Below, in pieces: positions 26,793 to 35,405 of a stretch of DNA of 64,000 bases. The notes below the pieces were generated by a model that had not been told where the DNA came from, made no database searches, and saw only the letters and a list, made by a program, of their open reading frames with translations. Source of the stretch: Mycobacterium bohemicum DSM 44277 (GTDB taxonomy: Bacteria; Actinomycetota; Actinomycetes; Mycobacteriales; Mycobacteriaceae); assembly GCF_001053185.1 (NCBI RefSeq), contig NZ_CSTD01000001.1:986333-1050332 (forward strand), given 5' to 3'. Numbering within the stretch: the stretch's first letter is position 1; every line of letters starts with the position of its first letter. Position numbers and translations under genes: made by a program.

Positions 26793-28096
26793 TGTCTGAT
26801 TCCAGGACATAGTTGGCAGCTGTCTCGCGACATAGTTGACACCTCTGCAAGTCAGGGAGGTTAGCCATGTCGAAGGCACATCTGGTCATCACCGCCGTGA
26901 CGGTCGAGGGCCGCAGCAAAAGCGAAGTCGCCCGTGACTACGACCTGTCCCGCCAATGGGTCCAACAGCTGTGCAAACGCTACGAAGCCGACGGCGATGC
27001 GGCCTTTGTGCCGCACTCGCGACGCCCACACCACAGCCCCCAGGCCGTCCCCGCCGACGTCGAAGACCGCATCGTGCGGTTACGCAAGACCCTGACCAAA
27101 CGCGGTCTCGATGCCGGCGCTGACACCATCGCCACCCATCTGGCCACCGACCCCAGCATCGCCCATACGCCTGCGGTGTCCACGATTTGGCGCATCCTCA
27201 AACGCCGCGGCTTCGTCACACCCCAACCCCACAAACGGCCCCGCTCCTCCTGGAAACGCTTTGAGGCCGAACTGCCCAACCAATGCTGGCAAGCCGACGT
27301 CACCCACTGGCACCTCGCTCACGGCGGCGGCGTCGAAATCCTCAACATCCTCGACGACCACTCCCGGCTAGCCATCGCCAGCCTGGCCCGGCGCACGATC
27401 AGCGGCCCCGACGTCACCACAACCTTCACCACCGCCTTTGCCACCTATGGCCCACCGGCCTCAGTGCTGACCGACAACGGCGCCATCTTCACCGGAGCAC
27501 CCCGACGCGGTGGGCGCACCGCCCTCGAGATCACCCTGGGCACACTGGGCATCAACTACCTCACCAGCCGGCCCTACCATCCCCAGACCTGCGGAAAAGT
27601 GGAACGCTTCCATCAAACTCAAAAGAAATGGCTCACTGCACATCCCGCGGCCACCCTCGCTGAACTCCAACACCGCTGCGACCAATTCCGCGTCTACTAC
27701 AACCAGCGCCGACCGCACCGCGCCCTTGACCGACACACCCCGGCCCAGGCCTATACCCACCGACCCAAAGCCACCCCCACCGGCTATGTCATCCCCGCCC
27801 ACTACCGCGTGCGCACCGATGTCATCGACGCCGCCGGCGTCATCACCATCCGCTACAACAGCCGCCTGCACCACATCGGCCTGGGCAAGCGCCGCACCGG
27901 CACCAAAGTCACCGTGCTCATCGACGACCTCGACATCCGCGTCCTGGACCGCACCACCGGAACACTCATCCGCAAACTCGTCCTCGACCCCACCCGCGAC
28001 TACCAACCACGCGGCGTCAAATGCGGCAACAGCCCCGAAAACAAGCAATAGGTGTAAACCATGTCTCGGGACACCTGTCAACGATGTCCCGAGACA
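26793..28096 (+). mobile_element. IS481-family insertion sequence
   Basis: One transposase gene bounded by imperfect inverted repeats. The inner pair is TGTCTCGCGACATAGTTGAC (from 26821) against the complement of 28050-28073; a second, outer pair (GGACATAGTTGGCA, 26805-26818; complement within 28074-28096) suggests duplicated end-binding sites. A 13-bp direct repeat GTCGGGCTGACAG abuts the left end and lies 8 nt beyond the right end, so it could be a target duplication or an attachment core. Exact ends are uncertain by about 10 nt. Confidence 0.75.
26867..28051 (+). CDS. IS481-type transposase
   Basis: A 394-aa DDE transposase. N-terminal helix-turn-helix (KSEVARDYDLSRQWVQQLCK, residues about 18-37), then an rve integrase core at about 130-290 with CWQADVTHW (first Asp), VLTDNGAIF (second Asp) and the Glu in CGKVERFHQTQKKW. 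The C-terminal extension past residue 300 (HYRVRTDVIDAAGVITIRYN) is typical of the longer IS481 branch. Appears intact. A fragment of a related copy lies at 18345-18412. Confidence 0.93.
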   Translation: MSKAHLVITAVTVEGRSKSEVARDYDLSRQWVQQLCKRYEADGDAAFVPHSRRPHHSPQAVPADVEDRIVRLRKTLTKRGLDAGADTIATHLATDPSIAHTPAVSTIWRILKRRGFVTPQPHKRPRSSWKRFEAELPNQCWQADVTHWHLAHGGGVEILNILDDHSRLAIASLARRTISGPDVTTTFTTAFATYGPPASVLTDNGAIFTGAPRRGGRTALEITLGTLGINYLTSRPYHPQTCGKVERFHQTQKKWLTAHPAATLAELQHRCDQFRVYYNQRRPHRALDRHTPAQAYTHRPKATPTGYVIPAHYRVRTDVIDAAGVITIRYNSRLHHIGLGKRRTGTKVTVLIDDLDIRVLDRTTGTLIRKLVLDPTRDYQPRGVKCGNSPENKQ

Positions 28097-28106
28097 CGAC
28101 ATGCGT

Positions 28107-28145
28107 CGGGCTGACAGGATTTGAACCTGCGACCACTTGACCCCC
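28107..28145 (-). repeat. Partial tRNA-Pro 3' half: candidate attachment site B
   Basis: Direct repeat of 17774-17812 (37/39 identical). The T-arm here is canonical (GCAGGTTCAAATCCTGTC on the minus strand), and the match breaks inside the anticodon loop. There is no 5' half, so no functional tRNA. Together with site A it brackets a 10.3-kb segment. Confidence 0.7.
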
Positions 28146-28415
28146 AGGGAAGAGGACAGTGTGAACTAGCGTTCTACTGCGTCTAATACGTCCAGGTCAG
28201 GGACGTCTGCGCGTCCGGTCCGTGTCGCCCTGTCCCCCCTGTTCGTGCCTGTCTTGGCAAGTTCTTGGCACGCTGCCGAATGGGTGTGCGATCTGGTCAC
28301 TCTGGCGTACCTGCTCTGCCTGCCGCAGCTGATGTCTCTCACTGTCTCACGATTTCCCGCTGAGCGGCATGACCGGCCTACTCTTCGAAGAGAGCGTGCG
28401 TGAAGGGGGCCGTCT

Positions 28416-29861
28416 GTGCAGCAGTTGAGTTGGACCGATGACATGATGCTGCGCGCGGAACGACCAGCGACGCCGTTACAGATTCAGTTGCTTCTGATCT
28501 ATGACCCGTCAACCGCCCCGGATGGCAAGGTGACCTTCAAGGGGATTCTCGAGGAGCTCGACGCCCGGCTGCACCTCGCGGATGTCTTCCGGCGGCGGTT
28601 GACCGAGCTGCCGGGGGGGTTGCAGAGGCCGTACTGGGTAGATGACCCGAGCTTCGATCTTGAGTATCACGTCCGTCATATCGGGCTGCCCCAGCCCGGT
28701 GACTGGCGGCAGCTGTGTATCCAAGTCGCGCGGCTGCACGCCCGACCGATCGACCTGCGACGCCCGCCGTGGGAGATCACTGTCATCGAGGGACTGAATT
28801 CCGTGCCAGGGGTACCGAAGGGCTCGTTCGCGATGGCGTTGAAATTGCACCACTGTGCGGTCGACGGCATGGCGAGCGTTGAGATGATCGCGGCAATGCA
28901 CGACCTTGCCGCTGATAGCCCGCGCCCTGCTGGGCCAGAGAGTCCCTGGCGCCCCGACGCCCTTCCAACGACCGCAAACTTACTGTCTCGCACGGCGTTC
29001 GACGCGGCGCTCTACCCGTTGCGGGCGGCCCTAGTACTCGCGTCGAATGCCCCGAAGGCAGTCCGCGGCTTAGCCGGCCTGCCGGGCAAGCTGGTCGACG
29101 GTGTCGCGTCTAGGGTCGCCGGGGGTAGTTTGCCGTCGTTTGCACCGAAGACCCGTTTCAACCAAACAGTGTCGCCGCACCGTGTCTTCGAGGCTCGGTT
29201 CCACGATCTCGCCGATTTCAAGCGGATCAAGGCCAGCGTGCCCGGCTCGACGATCAACGATGTTGCGCTCGCCTACGTCGGCGGGGCCCTTCGCGAGTAT
29301 CTGGGTGGCCACGGCGAGCTTCCCGATGAGTCGCTCGTCGCGGCCTGCCCGATCTCACTGCGCGACGCGGGCGATAAGACCAGCAACGGGAACGCATTGT
29401 TCGGCCGGCTGCAATCGCTCGGTACCGACATCGCCGATCCGCTCAAACGGCTCGCCATGATCGCTGAAGAGACCGCGCCGAGTCGTGCGGGATCGGATCA
29501 ATCGACCACGACCCAGCTGCTCGAGCTGGTTGGGATAATGCCAACCTCGCTGCTCGGGATGACTGCAAAGGCCGCGAGCGTGCTTCCGTTCTCTGGCCCG
29601 ACGGTCGCCAACACGACTGTGACCAATGTGCCAGGTCCAACCGAACCGATCTTCTTCAGCGGAGCCCGACTCGTTCGCGCCGCGGGTCTCGGTCCGCTGG
29701 TGGCCGGCTTGAACCTCATCCATGTCGTTGCAAGCTACAACGGAACTTTGTCGATCAGCGCTACTGCGGATCGCGACGCGCTGCCAGACCCGGCGACGTA
29801 TGCCCAATGCATGCAGACGGCTTTTGAGGAGTTGCTCGCAAGCGCGGGTCGAGCTGGCTGA
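28416..29861 (+). CDS. Wax ester synthase/diacylglycerol acyltransferase
   Basis: A 481-aa WS/DGAT that esterifies acyl-CoA to diacylglycerol or long-chain alcohols, a mycobacterial storage-lipid enzyme. The catalytic HHCAVDG (H145, H146, D150) matches HHxxxDG, with the conserved C-terminal NVPGP segment in VTNVPGPTEPIFF. GTG 28416 has GAAGGGGG upstream. It lies immediately outside tRNA-Pro site B, with intact composition typical of the host. Confidence 0.92.
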   Translation: MQQLSWTDDMMLRAERPATPLQIQLLLIYDPSTAPDGKVTFKGILEELDARLHLADVFRRRLTELPGGLQRPYWVDDPSFDLEYHVRHIGLPQPGDWRQLCIQVARLHARPIDLRRPPWEITVIEGLNSVPGVPKGSFAMALKLHHCAVDGMASVEMIAAMHDLAADSPRPAGPESPWRPDALPTTANLLSRTAFDAALYPLRAALVLASNAPKAVRGLAGLPGKLVDGVASRVAGGSLPSFAPKTRFNQTVSPHRVFEARFHDLADFKRIKASVPGSTINDVALAYVGGALREYLGGHGELPDESLVAACPISLRDAGDKTSNGNALFGRLQSLGTDIADPLKRLAMIAEETAPSRAGSDQSTTTQLLELVGIMPTSLLGMTAKAASVLPFSGPTVANTTVTNVPGPTEPIFFSGARLVRAAGLGPLVAGLNLIHVVASYNGTLSISATADRDALPDPATYAQCMQTAFEELLASAGRAG

Positions 29862-29889
29862 TCGGTTCGCGATGCCCGCCTGCACGAAC

Positions 29890-30286
29890 TTAGCGACTTC
29901 TCAAATGCTTGGAAACGAGACAGGGATGCTGGACCGACCCCTTGCCGGTACCGCAGTTTGGCCGCGATGTGGCCTGCACCGCTGTCCATGACGCATACAC
30001 CGCGCCCACGGTCACTAGACGCGTCCGGTGGCCGTAGCTTCCGGTGGCCAGCGCGGGTGTGACCTCGTTGTCGAGCCAGATTTGCGTCGGCCTTGCGTAC
30101 GAATGACTTGGCATGTTGACGGCCTTCGTCATCGACGTACCTTGCACGCCAGCGTAATCCGCGTCCGTGGTCGGCGCTGGGCGCGGTCTGTTTGTTGCCT
30201 TGCGGGTCGCGAACCGTCTTGGTCCAGCGGTCCTCAACTTTCGCAAACTGATGGCTCCTGTGCCACGCAGCCGGACGCCGGAGCAT
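29890..30286 (-). pseudogene. N-terminal remnant of a phage-type tyrosine integrase
   Basis: On the minus strand one frame reads FAKVEDRWTKTVRDPQGNKQ and GLRWRARYVDDEGRQHAKSF; a second frame continues WLDNEVTPALATGSYGHRTR, then VTVGAVYASW; a third gives GHIAAKLRY. These are consecutive parts of the arm-binding domain of mycobacterial prophage integrases, split by at least two frameshifts. The catalytic domain is missing. It lies 190 nt from the tmRNA/tRNA-like end at 30478-30503. Confidence 0.75.
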
Positions 30287-30300
30287 GGCGACGGCAGCAC

Positions 30301-31204
30301 TCTGGGAGCATCAATTGGCGTGCGGAGTGGTGTTTGCTATCAGCACAGGCCACGCCGTCGCGGCCAGCCGTCGCAGCCAGCTCGGGCGCTTGTCTGGTGT
30401 ACCGGGGCTGTACCGGAGGCCTATCCTGGCCGGTCTCAGCTAACGCTGATTATGCCTTCTAACTAGCGGTTCCCGCGTGGAGCTAAGGGGATTCGAACCC
30501 CTGTCGAATCCAGCGGAAATATGAGCTGAGCTGGACTTACCGCTCACACGCTGCGTTACGTCGAGTGCCCCCGTACTGGCGATATGTCTCCTTGTGTTAC
30601 GCGACGTAACAGTGCTGGCGCTTGGACGGACAGGGCCAGTACTCGCAATTTTATGCGGGTTGCCCAAGTCTCAGCGTCGCGATGGGGCCGAAACTCTTGC
30701 GCGTCGGCCGACGGATTTACAGTCCGCAAGACGCATGTTCATGAGGTTTCGACAGATGCGGTGAAGTCCAGTGACCTGCCCTAATGGTGTCAGCGCATTT
30801 CACCGGATGCCTGCGTGTTGCCGCCGAGTTGTGACCACGCCGTGACAAGGTGCGGTCGGATTTCGGCACAGGTCCTAGCCGGTCGCCACGCCGACCAACC
30901 CTGAGCTTCCGTCGTCCCCCACGCCGCGGGCCGCCGCGGGGAATCGCTTGCAATTCCTTGTCATGCCTCGCACTTGGCTCGGGTCGATGCGCGGCGGCGC
31001 GAACACTTTTGCCGAGCCGCGGCTGATTGCCGCGGTGCGACGTCGGAGGGGGAACAGGGCTGGGAGCCGTCCGTTCGACGAGTCGCTCGATGAGAGAAGT
31101 TTGAGTCGAGGCACGATGGGGGTGGACGGCGGTGGCGCCGGCCACTGATCCCGCCACTGGATTTAGCGCGGCCCGAGCCCATGATTCGTCAGAGGTGAGA
31201 AAAA
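30301..31204. other. Non-coding stretch with att-like and palindromic sites
   Basis: About 900 nt without a convincing gene. It holds the tmRNA/tRNA 3' fragment (30478-30503) and a perfect 17-bp palindrome, TGTTACG-cga-CGTAACA (30595-30611), with a related half-site GCGTTACGTCG near 30553. These look like remains of a prophage control region. Confidence 0.45.
30478..30503 (-). repeat. T-arm plus acceptor fragment (tmRNA- or tRNA-derived att site)
   Basis: The minus strand folds as a T-arm (AGGGG-TTCGAAT-CCCCT) followed by TAGCTCCA, the 3' end of a tmRNA or tRNA. Nothing upstream completes either molecule. Mycobacterial phages commonly integrate at such 3' ends, and an integrase remnant lies beside it, so I read it as an attachment scar. 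Choice of tmRNA versus tRNA is from memory. Confidence 0.5.
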
Positions 31205-32470
31205 ATGCGTACCGCGTCGACCCCCGCCCACGCCGTTCTCGAGCGCCTACCCGCAGTTCGATCGTGGCAGGAGGATCTCTACCGTGACATCCACCAGCAC
31301 CCTGAACTGTCCCATCAGGAAAGTAGAACCGCGAACATCGTCGCCGAGAGGTTACGCGGTTCGGGTTACGAGGTGCTTTCCGGAATTGGCGGCACTGGCG
31401 TAGTGGGAGTCCTGCGGAACGGCAGCGGGCCAACGGTTTTGATGCGCGCTGACATGGACGCGCTGCCCGTCCAGGAAGCCACCGGCCTTCCCTACGCCAG
31501 CACTGCGCATGCCACCGACAGCTCCGGTAACCGGGTCCCGGTGATGCACGCATGCGGTCACGACGTGCACGTCACCTGTTTGCTCGGCGCTGCTGCGTTG
31601 CTCTCCGAAGGAGACCAGCACTGGCATGGCACTGTGGTCGCGCTGTTTCAGCCCGCCGAAGAAACCGGTGACGGTGCCCGCGGCATGGTCGATGATGGGC
31701 TAAGCCGCGCCATACCCCCTGTGGACGTGGCCCTTGCCCAGCATGTCCTCCCCGCGCCAGCCGGCCACGTCGGCACCCATCGAGGGCCGGTGCTCTCGGC
31801 CGCCGACAGCATGCGGATCACGGTCTACGGCCGCGGCGCCCACGGTTCCATGCCGCAGGCCGGCGTCGACCCGGTGGTGCTCGCGGCGATGATCGTCTTG
31901 CGACTGCAAACCGTCGTCTCCCGAGAGGTCGCCCCCACTGACACCGTTGTCCTGACGATCGGAAGCATCCACGCCGGCAGCAAAAGCAATGTGATCGGTG
32001 ACCGAGCCGTTCTGGAGTTGAACCTGCGCACCTACGATCAAGCCGTACGTAGTGCAGTGCTCGATGCGATCCGGCGCATCGTCGTCGCCGAGTGCCAGGC
32101 GTCAGGTTCGCCGAAAGCGGCCGAATTCGAGCTTTACGACCGCTTCCCGCTCACGGTCAACGATGACGATGTCACCGACCGGGTCAGCGAGGCGTTCGCC
32201 GGATACTTTGCCGAGCGATTCGCAACGATGCCTGCACAGTCAGCCAGTGAGGACTTCAGCGACATCCCTGATGCTCTCGGCGTCCCCTACACCTATTGGG
32301 GGATCGGTGGAATCGACGAGCAGCAATACCGCAAAGCTGCCGACGCTGGGCGGGTCGCCCAAGACATCCCCGTCAACCACTCGCCGACTTTCGCCCCGGT
32401 AATCCAACCCACCCTGGATACCGGCACCCAAGCACTTGTTGTTGCCGCGCTCGACTGGCTCGCTAGCTGA
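31205..32470 (+). CDS. M20D-family amidohydrolase/carboxypeptidase
   Basis: A 421-aa zinc hydrolase of the IAA-amino acid hydrolase/hippuricase group, releasing amino acids from N-acyl or N-benzoyl conjugates. Metal ligands: MHACGHDVH (C117, H119), PAEETGDGA (Glu near 152), AQHVLP (His near 180) and the C-terminal NHSPTF His. The dimerisation lid includes GRGAHGSMPQAGVDPV. ATG 31205 is preceded by GAGGTGAG. Cytosolic, no signal peptide. Convergent with the TRIC gene. Confidence 0.92.
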   Translation: MRTASTPAHAVLERLPAVRSWQEDLYRDIHQHPELSHQESRTANIVAERLRGSGYEVLSGIGGTGVVGVLRNGSGPTVLMRADMDALPVQEATGLPYASTAHATDSSGNRVPVMHACGHDVHVTCLLGAAALLSEGDQHWHGTVVALFQPAEETGDGARGMVDDGLSRAIPPVDVALAQHVLPAPAGHVGTHRGPVLSAADSMRITVYGRGAHGSMPQAGVDPVVLAAMIVLRLQTVVSREVAPTDTVVLTIGSIHAGSKSNVIGDRAVLELNLRTYDQAVRSAVLDAIRRIVVAECQASGSPKAAEFELYDRFPLTVNDDDVTDRVSEAFAGYFAERFATMPAQSASEDFSDIPDALGVPYTYWGIGGIDEQQYRKAADAGRVAQDIPVNHSPTFAPVIQPTLDTGTQALVVAALDWLAS

Positions 32471-32473
32471 CTA

Positions 32474-33148
32474 CTACACCCCGGAAGGCGGCTGTGGAGA
32501 ACCCGATACCGGAGAACCTGGTTCGTCGTTCCCTGGTGGGGTCGGTGCGTTAAGGCCGTACCGGACGCCGGCCATCCGGATGCCAAAGCAGACCGCCGCG
32601 GCTCCCAGCGCGGCCGGCAGACCGTAAATGCCCAGCCGCATAGTGGCGACCGTGATCGCGGCGGCTACGAAGGCCGGGATGGCGTACAGCTCACTGCGCA
32701 GCACCGTGGGGATCTGCCGTATTAGCGTGTCGCGGATCGTGCCGCCGCCCACCCCGGTCACGACGCCAAGCAAGATCGCCGGCCCAATCCCCAGTCCGGC
32801 AGTCACGGCCTTGTTCGCGCCGATAACCGCGAACACGCTCAGCCCGATCGCGTCGAGTAACGTAATCGGCGTCTCCAACCGATCCAAGCGCCTGCTAAGG
32901 GCGAACGCGATTAGCCCGCCAGCGGCGGCGAGTGGGAAATAACGCCAATCACGAAACGTGGCAGGCGGTATGGAACCAATGAGAACATCGCGGAGGACTC
33001 CCCCACCCAACGCCGTAATCATGCCGAGGGTCACCACGCCCACGATGTCGAGCCGCGCAACGCGCACTGCTGTGAGTGCCCCGTTGAGTCCGAAAATGAA
33101 GGTGCCAGTCAGATCCAGTACAAGCAGCAACGGCGGTTCGGTCCCCAC
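32474..33148 (-). CDS. Trimeric intracellular cation (TRIC) channel family protein
   Basis: A 224-aa membrane protein of the UPF0126/TRIC family: monovalent cation channels with two repeats of three helices plus one. Repeat signatures: TFIFGLNGALTAVR with GGGVLRDVL (first half) and SVFAVIGANKAVTAG with GGGTIRDTL (second half). Seven hydrophobic segments fit. The C terminus is Pro/Gly-rich (PPGNDEPGSP). Monocistronic by spacing. Confidence 0.9.
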   Translation of the reverse strand: MGTEPPLLLVLDLTGTFIFGLNGALTAVRVARLDIVGVVTLGMITALGGGVLRDVLIGSIPPATFRDWRYFPLAAAGGLIAFALSRRLDRLETPITLLDAIGLSVFAVIGANKAVTAGLGIGPAILLGVVTGVGGGTIRDTLIRQIPTVLRSELYAIPAFVAAAITVATMRLGIYGLPAALGAAAVCFGIRMAGVRYGLNAPTPPGNDEPGSPVSGSPQPPSGV

Positions 33149-33809
33149 ACGACCTCCCTACCACGGCCACAACCGCCAAACGTATGTCCGCATGCCGTTG
33201 TTTGCACGTCACCTCTTAGCGACTGAACTCCGAAAGCGCCGACCCGAAGAGGCGGTGGCGCGGGTCGACATCCCATTGCGTGTCTGAACACCTAGCTACG
33301 CTGCATCGATGAGCGAACAAGTTGGTCTCAGTATGTCCCCTCTTGGACCGATTTCCCGTCTTGGACCGCTACCTCTCCCGGCCGGAGCGCTTGAGAACTA
33401 AGAACTACCTTGGCTCGCGGGCCTCTACCAGACATTATTCATTCTCAAATCCGTTGCTGTGCAACACGTTTGCGGAGGTTTTGGGCGTTCTCGCGGAAAA
33501 GTTTTCAGTTTCGATGAGTTTTGCACGGCGGTCGCCCATGCTTCAAGGGTCGCAGGATTCCAACGCCCCAAACCACCTCAGTCTTCAAGGCAACCTCTCC
33601 GAATTGCGCTCGCAATCACCCTAGCCCACAGCGGCGGCACGATCCGTGATTTCAACTCCGCAACGAAACATCGGACAGCACCAAGAAAGCAACACCGCAG
33701 CCCGCGCCAAGCTCGCAAAGGCAGATGGCGCGAAGGGCAACGGGAACGGCCAGGCCCGCGCCCGCGCGCGAAGAACTTTGCGGCGGCCCACCAAAAAGCG
33801 GCAGTAGAG
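33149..33809. other. Intergenic, no gene recognised
   Basis: About 660 nt. Plus-strand frames here are Arg/Gln-rich and not protein-like. No repeat, tRNA or terminator I can support. Confidence 0.4.
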
Positions 33810-34796
33810 CTAGGACGCCGCCGGTGGTGCGCCGACTCTGGCAAATTGGAGTTCTGGATTCACGTTGAGCGTCAACGTTTTTGCGCCGTTGTGGACAAAG
33901 ACAGTCATCCGAGTCCGGTCGCCATTGAAGCTCCGGATGGTCGAACGAAGCCCAATAGTGCCCGTGGCACCCCTTCGAGCAATCGGTAACGCAATGTCCT
34001 CGCCGACATTGAGGGACTTCACCGGAACTGACGGGGTCGGTCCCAGGAACGTGGGCTGCTCGTCGGTCTGTTCCGGTTCGGGTTCGGGTTTTGGCCGGGG
34101 AGCGTCCCAGGGCGTGGTTTTGAAGCCCGCCGCCTTCATGTCGGCCTTCGACTCTTCTACGAAGTCGGCCACTTGCTTCCTCAGCGTCTCCAAGAAGGAA
34201 GCCACCTGCTCTTGCTGCTGGTCGTTGGTGTACGGGTCGCGCCCGAGCTCTTCACGGAAGACGCTGATGAAGTTGTTGACCTCGTCGGATGCGGCTTTGC
34301 GGGCGACCAGCCCCGCAAAGGGCTCCGTCGTCTGCTGAACGGTCGTGATGATCGCGGCCGTCGCGCGGGTAGCCGCCGCGAGTACGTTTGTCGGCGCAAA
34401 CATCTTCAACTTGTTCACTGGCACAGCGATTCTCATCTGCGCGTCAATCACCTTTTGAGAGTGTTCGAACTTCGCCTCCGCGTTCGGGTCGTCGGCCCCG
34501 GCCTGATTGTAGAACGCGTCGCGCACCATGTTGAAGACGCCGTTGATGTCGATGGTCGTGGTGAGGATGTCGGTCGACACCTGCGCGAACTCCATCGCCG
34601 CCTCGCGGAGTGCCTCGTGTTCCCGCAACCTGTCCTCGCGCTCCTCCTTGCGGTCGAGCACCTTGTCTTCCTGCTTCGCCTTCCGCCTATCGCTGGCGCG
34701 GGTAGAGATGTAGGTGGTGGCGCTGCTCAGCGCGCCTACGATGAAGCCCCCGGCCCAGAACTCGTGGGTCGTGAGGATGTGCGGCAAAAAACTCAT
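33810..34796 (-). CDS. Membrane-anchored coiled-coil protein of unknown function
   Basis: A 328-aa protein starting ATG 34796 (MSFLPHILTTHEFWAGGFIV). One N-terminal transmembrane helix (about 13-31), then a long charged coiled coil (KAKQEDKVLDRKEEREDRLR), a helical middle, and a Pro/Glu linker (RPKPEPEPEQ, about 240-255) before a small C-terminal beta domain. No family recognised. Placement between a prophage-integrase scar and a tRNA-Met scar suggests an element-borne gene, possibly phage-derived or defensive. Confidence 0.65.
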   Translation of the reverse strand: MSFLPHILTTHEFWAGGFIVGALSSATTYISTRASDRRKAKQEDKVLDRKEEREDRLREHEALREAAMEFAQVSTDILTTTIDINGVFNMVRDAFYNQAGADDPNAEAKFEHSQKVIDAQMRIAVPVNKLKMFAPTNVLAAATRATAAIITTVQQTTEPFAGLVARKAASDEVNNFISVFREELGRDPYTNDQQQEQVASFLETLRKQVADFVEESKADMKAAGFKTTPWDAPRPKPEPEPEQTDEQPTFLGPTPSVPVKSLNVGEDIALPIARRGATGTIGLRSTIRSFNGDRTRMTVFVHNGAKTLTLNVNPELQFARVGAPPAAS

Positions 34797-34997
34797 GTGT
34801 GCGATTGTTCCAAGAACGTCTGACAAATCTCGGGACGACACGCCGGTGGGCTACAAGGTTGACAGGCGAACCTTTGGTGTATATGCCCCACTTGCCGCAA
34901 CAGTCACACGGGCAGCCGTCGCGGCGCCCGCTCGCCGGTAAAGCGGGCATCCCGGCCCGGCAACTGCTCGGCCAATACTCCCTCTACCAGCTCTGAC

Positions 34998-35040
34998 GTG
35001 GGGCGGGCGGGGCTCGAACCCGCGACCAACGGATTATGAG
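34998..35040 (-). repeat. tRNA-Met 3'-half fragment (candidate attachment scar)
   Basis: The minus strand reads CTCATAATCCGTTGG, then GTCGCGGGTTCGAGCCC and GCCCGCCCCAC: anticodon loop (CAT), variable region, T-arm and acceptor strand of a tRNA-Met (or tRNA-Ile2). The 5' half is missing, because the next bases do not form the D-arm or the pairing acceptor strand. Such anticodon-to-3' segments are typical integrase crossover cores. Confidence 0.7.
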
Positions 35041-35246
35041 AGCGTCCCACCTGCGGAAATGGGATTTGACGACGTTTAATGATGTGTGGCGTCAAACGAC
35101 GGTAATCCGCTCGGCACAACGGAATACACAGCCGAAAAGTGCCGAGGATTGAATGGGGGTCGGTGAGACTCCTGCGGACTGTGTGCGGACTGGCGAAGGG
35201 GTGCGGACCGCTGGCCCGCATGCGGGTCGTAGAGCGGATGCTGCTG

Positions 35247-35405
35247 TCATCGACGACGGTAGGCATCCGTACGACTGAATACGCCCACGACGGTGACCTG
35301 CTGCCGCTCGTGGTCAATTCTGTAGAGAACGCGATAGGTGCCGCGGCGTGCGCTGTAGCGATCCTTCAGCGGTGGCCGGAGGCCACCAGGGGTGAAGTAC
35401 TCACG
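35247..35405 (-). pseudogene. C-terminal fragment of a RelE/ParE-type toxin
   Basis: One minus-strand frame ends GGLRPPLKDRYSARRGTYRV, then LYRIDHERQQVTVVGVFSRT and DAYRRR, ending at stop 35247. This is the core and C terminus of a RelE toxin, with the catalytic-type YSARRG-YR and LYRID segments. No start codon, N-terminal half or antitoxin is present. The TetR reading frame runs into the same DNA in another frame. Confidence 0.65.

Noticed and set aside
30717..31553. 278-codon minus-strand frame
   Set aside because: Arg/Ser/Pro-rich, mostly antisense to the M20 amidohydrolase; the rest lies in scar DNA.
34998..35040. Functional tRNA-Met gene
   Set aside because: No 5' half follows on the minus strand, so no cloverleaf can form.
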